Shown in pieces: positions 36,780-46,800 of a stretch of DNA of 64,000 bases. The stretch is taken from positions 17,694,002 to 17,758,001 of the forward strand of contig OY987242.1 in assembly GCA_963920765.1 (NCBI GenBank), in the 5' to 3' direction. Position numbers and translations under genes: made by a program. This stretch comes from Ulota crispa. Lineage: Eukaryota > Streptophyta > Bryopsida > Orthotrichales > Orthotrichaceae. Under the pieces are notes generated by a model. The model did not search any database. It saw nothing but the letters and a program-made list of their open reading frames with translations, and had not been told where the DNA came from. How positions within the stretch are numbered: position 1 is the first letter of the stretch; each line of letters starts with the position of its first letter.

Positions 36780-38243
36780 TAATTAAACCCTAAAGGACTA
36801 ACAGACTAACTTGAGCTTTTACACTCATTCAAGCAAATCATTGCAAAGCCAAGATTTAGATAGTCTTCAGTCTCTAGGATGATGTGTGCTCCATCACTAT
36901 AGTAGTGCCTGGCTAAGATGAACCCCTATAACAATAACGCTTGTTGTCTCTGTCCCATTCACTTATTGTTCTTGCCTTGTATAGGGGGAGCTTGGCTACA
37001 ATTAATTTTTTCCTAAGATGAATCGTTTTTCTATCCAAGACCCTTAATCTTAGCTAGGCACTACTTCATAGTAGCTTTCTAATGCGCTAGTCCAATTCAG
37101 TTGTAAAATCATGTTTTAAGTCTCAAATTGTATCCTATTGGATTTTGTAGTGAAAAACCTTACTGATGGTAATGTGCTGATGCTTAAAATCTGGAAAAGA
37201 AGGATTTCACTAGCTTTGGACATGCATAATTTGTCTATTGAAAAGATTATAAGGTAGAGCCACCCATACCCAATCATTTAAGCTCTTACAAGACAACACA
37301 TTAGAACAACAATGCAGCGCAAATTTTTCTTTGTTGGCTTCATACAAAATAATGCAACACATTTTTTCAAAATTTTTCATGCAAAATTGAGTTTTATACA
37401 AATTTTGAAGTGCATAAAGTGTTTTGAACCCATACACAATTACTAGACTCTCCTAATTCCAACCATAGCCAAGATACTTCTTGTTCACTACTTCCTACCT
37501 TCTTTCGAGACACATATCATGACTTCATTTGTCTTAATCTTAAAAAGGAAAAAAATTCACATTTCAAGGCTTAGAAATAAGCTGGTTGGACTCAAAACAC
37601 CCTAGTGGTTGGGATAGAACCCCGGTTGGGAATGAGCGTCTCTACCTTACTGCAAATTTTGTGCCGTAGCAACTTATGCAAATTCATGATTTTTTCTGAT
37701 TTAGTTGAGAACGTATGAGCAAAAAGCCACTGGAATCTTTATTTCAAATGTTCTTGCTGCCTGGCCTTTCAATTACTAGACATAAAGTATTAAATTAAAC
37801 ATAACTTTAAAACCCCTGCTCTAGATTTCGCGAAATTTGACATCTGCTCAAGGTAACCCACATGTCTATCTACAAGGAAATTCTCCACAACACTACATAA
37901 AAAAATAACAATGCAATTGGTTGCTCAAAATTCACCAATCCTTGCATTGCAAATGCAGAACTATAGAACTGAAAGAGCGTGCGATACCCCCATACAAATT
38001 CTTCATCAAAAAACTACGTTCATATACTTAGCGAGGGTAAAACGAAGTGATGAACCTTTCAAAAGTCATTACCAATGTCAGAAAAAACAATCCTATACAG
38101 CGAAGAACATAATTCTAGGGCACAAAAACTTGCAACAAAAAATGCATCCCTCAAAACTAAATATCAACAAACAACACCGATACTTCTCTGGTACACATTC
38201 TACACTAAAACCACAGAATGAGTTATCCATCTGAAAAGTCACA
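36780..38243. other. Intergenic DNA up to the assembly gap
   Basis: No supported exon on either strand. In particular I looked on the minus strand for the helicase motifs expected downstream of the helicase-like N-terminus at 38590-41112 and did not find them. Confidence 0.4.
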
Positions 38244-38443
38244 NNNNNNNNNNNNNNNNNNNNNNNNNNNNNNNNNNNNNNNNNNNNNNNNNNNNNNNNN
38301 NNNNNNNNNNNNNNNNNNNNNNNNNNNNNNNNNNNNNNNNNNNNNNNNNNNNNNNNNNNNNNNNNNNNNNNNNNNNNNNNNNNNNNNNNNNNNNNNNNNN
38401 NNNNNNNNNNNNNNNNNNNNNNNNNNNNNNNNNNNNNNNNNNN
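38244..38443. other. Assembly gap of exactly 200 N
   Basis: 200 consecutive N. The round length suggests a placeholder of unknown true size. ORFs reported across it are artefacts. It lies 146 bp downstream of the last visible exon of the minus-strand helicase-like gene. Confidence 0.99.
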
Positions 38444-38589
38444 AGCGCTATCCTCTGCACCAAAACACCCCAACCAAAAAAAACCCTCTCGTCATACTCG
38501 CATCCACTTCCGCCATACCCACACCAACTCCACCCTTTGGCCACCATCGGAACCACACAACACCACAAACCAGTTCCCATCATTCGCAC

Positions 38590-41112
38590 CTGATGCTTCA
38601 GCAGTGTCATCGACAGAAGCTCCTCGTCGGGGCTCGACTCTTCCTGCTCATCTGCCAACGCAAACGCCTGCCAACGACAGCGCACGACCATAATCAGAAC
38701 ATAACATCGCATCATCCAACACATCCGCTCTCGTCATATCCCCCAATCTACGACACACCACCCCGACCCGTATCAGGGATCCGGCGCGACAACATCCAAA
38801 GCTCATTCCAGCGCCTCAGCACCACCACTGGCTTGCGACCAAGCGCAGGACCCCCCCCAAGGGGCACACCAACACACTGCCCATGCCAAAATGCACAACC
38901 ACGCAGCGCCCACGGAGTGCCTCGGTCCGTCGGCGATCACGCCGGTAGGACGTATCCTCAGACACCTTCGCTCGGACCCCACAAAATGTCCCTTTCATCG
39001 ACACGCGGTCGCCAGTACCTGGAAAACGGCTTGGGTTGCTAGCTCCTCGCTCCGCTTCGCAGGGTCCACCACGCCATGCAGTCGTTGATCCGCCACTGCA
39101 GCCAGGCGTATCCCATCCCTCAACCCTGCGAATGAGCTCATGGTCCCGGGTAACACCCTACCCGTACTCCTCTCATATGATGTGCTCACCTCGCCCGACC
39201 CAATCCTCTGAGTCATATGAGCTCGTACGAACTCGTTCGCGAAACTCTCAGGCCTGTACTTTACCCCCCTTCTCTGCGCTTCGGTGGCTGCCATAATTCC
39301 CAGCGCTGTGGCACTGGTCACAGACGACTCCACATTCCTCAACGCCGAAGACTTCCCCGGAGCGCTCGGAACCAACGGCCGAGATCGAATCGAAGCAAGA
39401 GACATTGCCGCTGCCTTGCTCGTCAAGTGCGTATATCGCTGGACAAATCTCGCAGACGAGGGATCACTAGGTTGAAATGGAAACCCGTCTGCACTTTCCC
39501 GTGGCCTCTTCCTTTCACCAGCCCAGCTGGGCAGCTTCCGTTTCCCTCGCGGCATCCCACCTATCTCCCTCAACTCAGATTCCTCTTCGTCTCCGTCGCT
39601 ACCATCGCTCGTCAGATCCACGACGGCCTTGCCGCCGAGAACGCCGGACGCCCGAGCGTTTCCCACGACGCTGTTCCCCTCGAACGTACTTCTGACCCTG
39701 TCTTCGTTTCTCGACATGTTGTAACTGTCAAACATGGCCACAGGCGAGCTGGAATTGGAACGACTGGGCCTCGACACGTCTGGTGACACCCCTTCGGGGT
39801 ACGTCCAGTTCGACGCCAGCACAGACCCGTCGTTCTGCTGCGGCCTCTCAAAATCCAGATCCTCATCCTCCAGATTCAGCGGTTCGTAATAAATCTGGTT
39901 GGTGTACCGGTCCCCGTTCTCGAACGAAATCACCTCCTCGGAGGTGTCTTCCAGCCCTGCTATGCAAGAAAAAATGAATGCATGAGATTCTCCTTACGTT
40001 GAAGTTTCTTCTTGCGTTGGGGTTTCTCCGTCCGCGTCACATGCATATACTTGCCTATTTTACGCCATAACCACTTGCAAGTTGCAAGTTGAACTCCTAT
40101 CTGCTTTTGAACTAATTTAACAGTATAAAATAGATCAATGAACTTGAACGCAATCTACAAATGCAGTTCAATCTAGCTATTCTTCGGTCAAAGGGCACAT
40201 CTTCAGCACTATATCTGGAAGTTTCTGTAAGAGTGCTGATGAAGATTACAAAGGCCGCTTTAATCACAGCAAGGTCATCTATGATCGGACACCTTTACAA
40301 TTGACAAGTACAAACCGTCACAACAAGGACACACACATCTCCTAAGCGCAAGAGTTCATACAGCTTGAAATAAGCCTAATCGAAATCTAACCTTCTCGAC
40401 TCAGACTTAGATCATGTTGCCAGGAGCGTTCTTGTGTGGCCTCGTGTGCTGAAGGCGCCAGCATCCCGCTATAATGCCCCTCCGGCACAGCGGGTGTGTG
40501 CGGCGCTATCTCGAGTTCCTGGTGCGATAGAGGAGGCCCGAGAGCAAGCATCGTCTCGTCAATATCCATCTCTTTATTCCCGACGGAGGCAGCCTGGAAC
40601 TTTTCAAGCGCCTGAAAGAAACTTAAACAATCAGTTCTGGCTCATAACGTCGACTTATCCTTCCTCCCGACCACATCTCCTAAATCTGCCCGAAAAGCTT
40701 CGCAGATAATACGCAGCACAAGCCTCAAACCTCAAGACATGATATCAACCAGTTTAGCAACGATTCTCAACTGAACCCTAAAACCTTGAATATAAAAAAT
40801 GAGCCAATGCAGAGGAACGAGCAACGAGCAACCAGATGGAAAAAAAAAAGAAACGAGCTCCCTCACCGAAGTTGGATCTTCTTGCAAGATGTCCAATAAC
40901 TCGTCGAGTAACATATCCGGCTCGCCATCTCCTTCGTCACCGCCAGGGCGGTCCTGCCAATCCTTCTGAGCTCCAGCCAGCTCACCACGCCCTAACTCGC
41001 CAAGGCCATAGTCCGCCAACCTTCCGTCCCCCGCGCCCGCGCCCGCACCTGTTCCCCCATGGTGCGCCCCCTCATCGGGATGACGGAAGAGAGAAATCAC
41101 ACTTCCAAACAT
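38590..41112 (-). CDS. N-terminal part of a probable SNF2-RING helicase (CHR27/CHR28, FRG-type)
   Basis: Four minus-strand exons join with matching phases: 41112-40867, 40611-40392, 39956-39019 and 38667-38590, encoding 494 residues before a donor at 38589. The last exon gives DEELLSMTLLKHQ directly after EELATQAVFQ, the pattern that precedes the helicase core (LxRHQ..ALAWM) in plant CHR27/CHR28 proteins, Rad5/16-class SNF2 ATPases with a RING finger; these Arabidopsis proteins act in RNA-directed DNA methylation. The N-terminus has LLDELLDILQEDPTS. Exon 3 has a VVDLTSDGSDGDEEE segment resembling a SUMO-interaction motif and a basic stretch GKRKLPSWAGERKRPRE, a likely nuclear signal. The ATPase and RING exons are absent from the window; a 200-N gap follows. 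Start chosen at the ATG of MFGSVISLF. Family assignment rests on one short match, so it is moderate. Confidence 0.65.
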
Positions 41113-41626
41113 ATCGCCCGTCGCTACGGTGCCGTTTTCCCCAGCACGCAAATCATCTCAGAATTCCTCACTACTACGCCATCGCTCAGCTTCGTCCTCG
41201 CTCCGCAATCTTTCTCTCTTTCAGTTTGTGTATGCAGATCTTAGCATTCCAATCCTATGCCATCGCCACAATCCATTAAAATCTCCGTCAAATTGAACTA
41301 AGCGTGAAGTCTACCAAGTCTCCGTCAAATTGAATATCTAAGCGCCAAAGAAATCAAATCTGCGTCGAATTCGAGGACCTTCTTCGACAATGACCAAGGC
41401 CTGAATGGATGGATCACTCCTACAAACATCTCGAAGAAGCCACCAACCAGAACAACCTCGCACCATCGCCATCGGTAAAGACTTCAGACGCACCACGGCG
41501 CACGCGCGCTGTGACCTATTGGACCTTTCCATCCCATGTTTCACATCTTCTCATCCATGCAGATGAACTGCGTTCATCCGGGTCCCCAAGTCCGTCCTCG
41601 AGTATTCGTCACTGCCTAGTCTATAC
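41113..41626. promoter_or_regulatory. Upstream region of the helicase-like gene
   Basis: Presumed 5' flank of the minus-strand gene, less AT-rich than the surroundings. The segment 41545-41615 (around GTTCATCCGGG and CCCAAGTCCGTCC) is repeated, diverged, at about 45755-45830. Confidence 0.4.
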
Positions 41627-41627
41627 C

Positions 41628-41800
41628 GGATGGATGTTTGTTTGGATGGATGTTTGTTTGGATGGATGTTTGTTTGGATGGATGTTTGATTGGATGGATG
41701 TTTGATTGGATGGATGTTTGTTTGGATGGATGTTTGTTTGGATGGATGTTTGTTTGGATGGATGTTTGTTTGGATGGATGTTTGTTTGGATGGATGTTTG
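41628..41800. repeat. 16-bp tandem repeat array
   Basis: About eleven copies of GGATGGATGTTTGTTT, with GATT variants in two adjacent units. Because 16 is not a multiple of 3, all frames stay open and yield spurious repetitive ORFs on both strands. Confidence 0.95.
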
Positions 41801-41859
41801 TCACATTGAGATCTCCCAGACCGTGTGTCTCCCAGTCGTGTGCTTGGTACCATTGGAGG

Positions 41860-42130
41860 TGTTGTGATAGAGCTACAAACTTTAAGGAAAGTGCTAGGAA
41901 TAGAATACACAACAAGGACACAAAAGAGATATAACAAAGTATGCAAGGAGAAGAAGTAACAAGTGTAATAATCCAAGTAGGGTTTCCCTACTATATACAA
42001 GGGAAGATCAAATATAGAAAGTAAAAGTCCTTCTCTACTATTGGTCCGTGGAATCCCTTTACTAAAGTAAACTCTTGTGAACTCTAGTTAAGTATGTGGA
42101 GAGTGTATTAATAGAATACTTATCTCAACA
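41860..42130 (-). repeat. 3' LTR of a degenerate Ty1/copia retrotransposon
   Basis: On the minus strand it runs TGTTGAGATAAG to CTATCACAACA (TG...CA, 271 bp). Immediately inside lies a purine tract CGAGGAGGAG (42131-42140, minus), the expected polypurine tract. Part of the same LTR sequence recurs at 43689-43770. Confidence 0.7.
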
Positions 42131-42459
42131 CTCCTCCTCGATTGACACATAGTTGTATGTATACCTAAACAATAATGTTCTGTATGATAACTCCCGTAAT
42201 CTTGTAAGATATACGGTTGTTGCCTCATTAAAACCTTATCCGGGAAAACCTTGTTAATGATCAAGGATAAAACCATGGATGAAGGAAAAAGAGTACAACA
42301 CCTTCAACAATCCATTTACATGATAAAACCCAATGGGAAAAATCCATGGAAGGATAGCAAAGGTTCCTATAATATAAACCTATTGAATTTCTTGCTCTAA
42401 ACTGTTGAGTCGCCGCATTCCAATGCTATGAATAAGTCAATGAATGAGTATATGATAAT

Positions 42460-42692
42460 AGGATTGAAATCAGCATCATTGTACCCAGTGATTTCTAGAG
42501 TTCCACCATTGGTGTAGTGTAGGGCCAAGTCTTCAGTGCCTCTGAGGTATCGTAGTAGATGCTTGACTCCATTCCAATGACACACTCCTGGTTTCTGGCT
42601 ATGCCTAGTAAGCACCCTTGTGGCAAAAGAAATATTTGGACGTGTGTATGTAGACAAGTACAAAAGAGCTCCTACGACTGCAAGGTACCTTT
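42460..42692 (-). pseudogene. Ty1/copia polyprotein fragment (reverse transcriptase to RNase H region)
   Basis: The minus-strand reading gives VGALLYLSTYTRPNISFA, then HWNGVKHLLRYLRGTEDL and ITGYNDADF. These are the standard conserved blocks of copia polyproteins between reverse transcriptase and RNase H (the YLRGT and DADF signatures). The frame degenerates on both sides and gag, protease and integrase are missing, so it is a defective remnant between the LTR at 41860-42130 and the partial LTR at 43689. Confidence 0.85.
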
Positions 42693-42985
42693 TCTTGTCA
42701 TAGAACTCCTCTTCCTCCTCGCAAGGACGGTAGGGATCATCAATTATGTAGTTAGTAAAACAAAAGATTTACGCAAGGAAGCATACTCCTCCTTGATATC
42801 AACTTTCCACTTTAACCAATCAAAGTAACCCATTACTTTATTTATAGGATTGATCATCTTTATCACTATGTCTAACAAGACATGGAATAATTTTCTTGTA
42901 CAATATAGAACCTAAGTAGGCCAATGGTCCATGCCTAGTTGAGAGTTTTTGCTATCTTTTTAAGATAATACAAACCGGATACACC

Positions 42986-43190
42986 AGGTGGTCGGATCGC
43001 AATCTGGTACAAACCCCTTGCCCGTAGCAAAGGCTGTTTCCACAACTTTATCATTAGGTGGTTGGACCGCAATCCAATACAAACCACTTACTGCAGCAAA
43101 GGCTTTTTCACAACTTTATCAAGTGGTCGGATCGCAATCCAATGTAAACCACTTGCTATAGCAAAGAAGGTTCCCACAATTTTAGTATTA
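42986..43190. repeat. Three tandem copies of a 65-70 bp unit
   Basis: Units start at 42986, 43056 and 43121. Each has GGTGGTCGGATCGCAATC-like sequence, then ACAAACCACTTGC, GCAAAGGCT and CACAACTTTATC. They lie within the internal region of the copia remnant. Confidence 0.8.
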
Positions 43191-43578
43191 TGTCACAAGG
43201 CCCACTTGGAACTTACATTTGTAGCAAGAATGCATCTCTAACGGATGCTTATCATTGTTGTTATAAAAGAAACAAAAGCAATGTCTTACAAACACAATGA
43301 TAAAAATTAGAAGTACTTATAGTAGGAGGTTGGTCAGAAACAACGCACCTTGTTAAGTGTTCCCATAAATATGAGCTTTTGCAATTCTTGTTCATGGAAG
43401 GTAATTGCTCCCGTCAACCTCCAATTGTGCAAAGAGAAGTGGTTGAAGCACTAGTGTCTCAACGTTATGAGTAGCTGTTGGCACTATAATAGATGTGGCA
43501 GTAGAAGAACATATAGTAGCCATGAGAGATGAAGAACTATACTCATAAACTCCCTCAAAGATATTAAAGCAGAAGAGT

Positions 43579-43875
43579 GTACTGATAATGTGTTGGATAA
43601 CACGTTAAGCTAGGTGGTTAGAGCTTTGTGCTGATAATGTGTTGGGTAACACGTTAAACTAGGTGGTTACAACTTTGTGCTGATAGCGTGTTGTGATAGA
43701 GCTACAGACTCTAAGCAAAGTGTTGGGAATAGAATATACAATAAGGACATAAAAGATATATGGAAAGGAAGAAACACATTATCAGCACGAAGCTTTAATC
43801 TCCTAGTTTAACGTGTTATCTAACACATTATCAGCACAAAGCTCTAACCTCCTAGTTTAACGTGTTATCCAACAG
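43579..43875. repeat. Doubled inverted array around the partial 5' LTR
   Basis: Two direct copies of a unit of about 50 bp (GATAATGTGTTGGRTAACAC plus CTAGGTGGTTA) at 43579-43686 are mirrored by two inverted copies at 43772-43875. The partial LTR 43689-43770 sits in the middle. The LTR end is followed on the minus strand by CGCTATCAGCAC, where a primer-binding site would be expected. Confidence 0.75.
43689..43770 (-). repeat. Truncated 5' LTR of the copia remnant
   Basis: It matches the first 80 or so bases of 41860-42130 (TGTTGTGATAGAGCTAC on the plus strand, then AATAGAATATACAA) with about 85% similarity judged by eye, then breaks off. Confidence 0.65.
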
Positions 43876-44177
43876 TTTTGTTGCATTTGGGCCTACGGTG
43901 GGAAAGTTATTGAATTTCAAAAAAATTATGGATTCATAATTTAAAAATCTACTAATTGGCCAAAGATAAGTTATATGTAAAAATAGGATAGAGTACAAGT
44001 TTAACTAAAGTAAAATTTGGATGTCCACTTAAAAATAAAGTAGAGTACAAGTTTAACTAAATTAAGGTACAAGTTTAACCACGGATGGCATGAAGAGATG
44101 GCATAGGGGGGTGATTTTGGGCCAGCAGCATAGAACCACACTAGTACAAAGTGAAGTCAAAGGATGGTATTTGAATA

Positions 44178-44580
44178 GGGACCGACTAGGTGGACACCCC
44201 CCCCATTGCTACGCGGATATCCTCAATAGCCAAATCTATTAAATTTGAGATTATTATTACACTGAAATATGAAATAAAATCAAAGCAATAGTTTAGCATA
44301 CATCTGTGTTTACAAGCGCTCCAAATATACAACAAATCTGTCTCATTTGTGACACAGGCAAAAGTTAAACCAATAAATGAAGGGAACAACTGGTTTAACT
44401 CCTAGCCATGTCACAAATGAGGCAAATTTGTTGCATTTTTGCAACTCTTGTAGATGCAAATGTATGCCAAAGTATGATTTTGATTTATTTCATCTTTCAG
44501 CGTAATAATAATCTAAAATTTAATAGATTTGGCTAGGGGTGTCCGCATAACAATTGGGGGGCGTCCACCTAGTTGGTCCC
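44178..44580. mobile_element. hAT-like MITE with 8-bp duplication (403 bp)
   Basis: The inverted ends read GGGACCGACTAGGTGGACAC and GCGTCCACCTAGTTGGTCCC, and inverted similarity extends for about 190 bp towards the centre. The flanking 8-mer TTTGAATA is identical at 44170-44177 and 44581-44588. Confidence 0.88.
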
Positions 44581-44934
44581 TTTGAATATTGTTGCCCAAC
44601 TTACAAGTGTGCAAAATTTATCTACTATAATTTGTTCATCTCCATTCCCAAATTCCAACCGCTTGAGGAACAAAGACCTAACTTAGAATCCAACTTGAAG
44701 CAAAAAGCAAAGTTCAAATGAATCCATTGTATAAGTAAATAACTCATTGAAGAATATTCAACAATAAAAACACGTACTCATTACAAAATATTTAACCTTA
44801 TAAACATTAGAATTAAAACTCATAATATAGAAAATCTACCTACCAATTAATTTCTACCTCTTGTGACTTTATACATGACATATTTAAATATCATTTTTGA
44901 ACTTCACCTCAATTGAAAAATAATCTATCTACGT

Positions 44935-45195
44935 CATACTACTAAAATCACAAGGCCCTCTCTAATATCACATTTTTAGTCTCTACTAAAATCACAGTGA
45001 TTTTTGTGATATCACATTTTTAGTTTTTGTGATTATGTTGTACTACTAAAATCACAAGAACCTTTAAAATATCACATCTGCACCTCTATAATATCACATC
45101 TCCAATTTTTGTGATATTGTACTATTAAAATCACAATGATCTATGTAATATCACATTTGCACCTCTCTAGTATCACATCTCCAATTTTTGTGATA
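44935..45195. repeat. Irregular tandem repeat of ACTAAAATCACA / ATATCACAT blocks
   Basis: At least four imperfect repeats alternate TACTAAAATCACAA with CTCTAATATCACAT and TTTTTGTGATA. Spacing varies. Confidence 0.7.
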
Positions 45196-45356
45196 TGATT
45201 ATATAGGCACAATTTGAAGACTTTTTGAAATTTTTATTTTACATTTTATCTAACATATGTAAATCTTAATAAAATCTAATGGTGAATGCATAGCTTAGCA
45301 AATGCCAATTGCTAATGTGTGTAAGAAATCCACTTCCTTCAAGTCAGCATATCTTA

Positions 45357-45644
45357 GGCTCAGTCTACTGCACATATGTTGATGTGGGGCGAGGGTGAAA
45401 AACCTCAAGTTTTTCACTTATCAAAAAAATGTGAGAGTTTAACTATTGCCATCTACTGATTGAATTAGGGAGTTTTGAATTCATTTTTGAATTCAAAGAC
45501 ACTTCATTGGTTCAGGGTATGGAGGAGAATACAATTGAACAATATAATTACAGGGGACAAATTATTACCAAGACCCTTCTTCGTGAAAAAACCTGAGATT
45601 TTCCGCCCCTGCCCTACACCGACGTATGTGCAGTAGACTGAGCC
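45357..45644. mobile_element. Mutator-like MITE with exact 9-bp duplication (288 bp)
   Basis: The inverted ends are GGCTCAGTCTACTGCACATA and TATGTGCAGTAGACTGAGCC (perfect over 20 bp), continuing imperfectly to about 65 bp. CATATCTTA flanks it identically at 45348-45356 and 45645-45653. No ORF. Confidence 0.92.
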
Positions 45645-46027
45645 CATATCTTACTATCAATCCTTCCAATGAGTTTCGATTTTTTGCTCTAGCACACGCT
45701 TTGCGTGCATGCATATGAAATCAGCTATGTGATAAGTCCAGTCTTATTCAAATTTCTCATCCATGAGGATGAGCAACGTTCATCCGGGGATCCTCACCCA
45801 TTCCCAAGTCCGTCCACCATTATTCGTCAACGTCCAGGACGACGACGACCTTTTCAGACGGCGCTTTGGAATCGTCGACCTGGGTTTTGGAGGAGTTTGG
45901 GCGGAATTCACCGTCCTGTGACTACAGTACTACAGTGTCTGCATTTCAGCATATAAATTAACTTAATTGGGTTGAATACAAAAGTGGAACAGAAGATTCG
46001 GAGAAGGCGGAGCCGCGTTTGTCTGAG

Positions 46028-46186
46028 ATGTTACTGGTCTACCGTGGCTGCTGCCTGCAAGTCTGCAGGGGAGCAAGCCACACAAGAAATGTGGGCTTGT
46101 CAGGAAAGGTAAAACTTGTGTCCTGCTGCTGGTGGGTGGAGTGTTTTCTTGTTGGTCAAGCGACATGCACCGAAGAATACAAGCAG
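46028..46186 (+). CDS. Possible 5' exons of an unidentified, perhaps mitochondrially targeted, gene
   Basis: An ATG at 46028 opens 27 codons ending at a good donor (46109, GTAAAA). A 26-bp block 46161-46186 with acceptor CAAG and strong donor GTAAGA could be exon 2. The first exon reads MLLVYRGCCLQVCRGASHTR, arginine-bearing without acidic residues, as in mitochondrial presequences. No family is recognised and no continuation was found in the repeat downstream. Alternatively the frame through 45975-46107 (KIRRRRSRVCLRCYW) is used, or the locus is not a gene. Low certainty. Confidence 0.22.
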
Positions 46187-46214
46187 GTAAGAAGAAAATG
46201 GACAAAATCATCCA

Positions 46215-46490
46215 GGTGTGCACATTGTTCTTTGTCTATGCATTCATCTGTGCATACACATTCATCCACATGTGCATATTCATTCATATGTGCACATTCA
46301 TCCATATGTGCCCATTCATCCATATGTGCACATTCATCCAGGTGTGCCCATTCATTCATGCATACACATTCAGATTTCAGCCGTGTGTGCACATTCATTC
46401 ATACACTCACATGTATCCATGTGTACATGTTCATCTACGTGTGTGCACCATCCATACATGTACATTTGTCCATGTGTGCATATTTATCTA
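46215..46490. repeat. Degenerate 18-bp tandem repeat (CATTCATCCATATGTGCA)
   Basis: About twelve diverged units alternate CATTCATC and TGTGCA. ORFs in all frames through it are low-complexity artefacts. Confidence 0.85.
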
Positions 46491-46768
46491 TGAACCTACT
46501 AATGTTAGTAATTTGGCAAACTTGTTATTCATTTGATAGGGGTTTTGCAACATCATCCATTTTTTCACCTAGTTTTTCTAATGTTAGATGGATGATATCA
46601 AAATTAGATGAAGATTGTGGCAGAATTTTGCCTCAGAAAATCTTGATGAGTGTCGTTGTTAATTATGGGCAGTTTACATATAAGGGCATGATATTATCAA
46701 ATATTTACAAAAATAGGTGCATGGTTTGAAAGTAATTACAAAGAATGCACAAACAAAATTCAATTTAG

Positions 46769-46800
46769 CCCCTAAAGGTCCAAGTGGCCCCTTGGGGATG
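46769..46800. mobile_element. Left-end fragment of a long TTAA-family element
   Basis: CCCCTAAAGGTCCAAGTGG followed by CCCCTTGGGGA matches the left end of the 18562 copy, then similarity stops. Similarity to the family resumes near 48070 and runs to 49201, so this may be one element split by about 1.27 kb of insertion. Confidence 0.55.

Noticed and set aside
38093..39042. ORFs spanning the N gap on both strands
   Set aside because: They consist largely of unknown residues translated from N, and antisense frames shadow the real minus-strand exons.
39217..39786. 189-codon plus-strand ORF
   Set aside because: It lies antisense to exon 3 of the helicase-like gene; its arginine/proline-rich composition is typical of a shadow frame in less AT-rich coding DNA.
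41551..42000. Repetitive ORFs on both strands (about 150 and 98 codons) across the 16-bp satellite
   Set aside because: The 16-bp unit keeps all frames open. The peptides are pure repeats with no domain, and the minus frame runs into the copia LTR.
46019..46729. 236-codon ORF rich in histidine, cysteine and serine
   Set aside because: Most of it reads through the degenerate 18-bp repeat and past a good donor site; composition follows the repeat.
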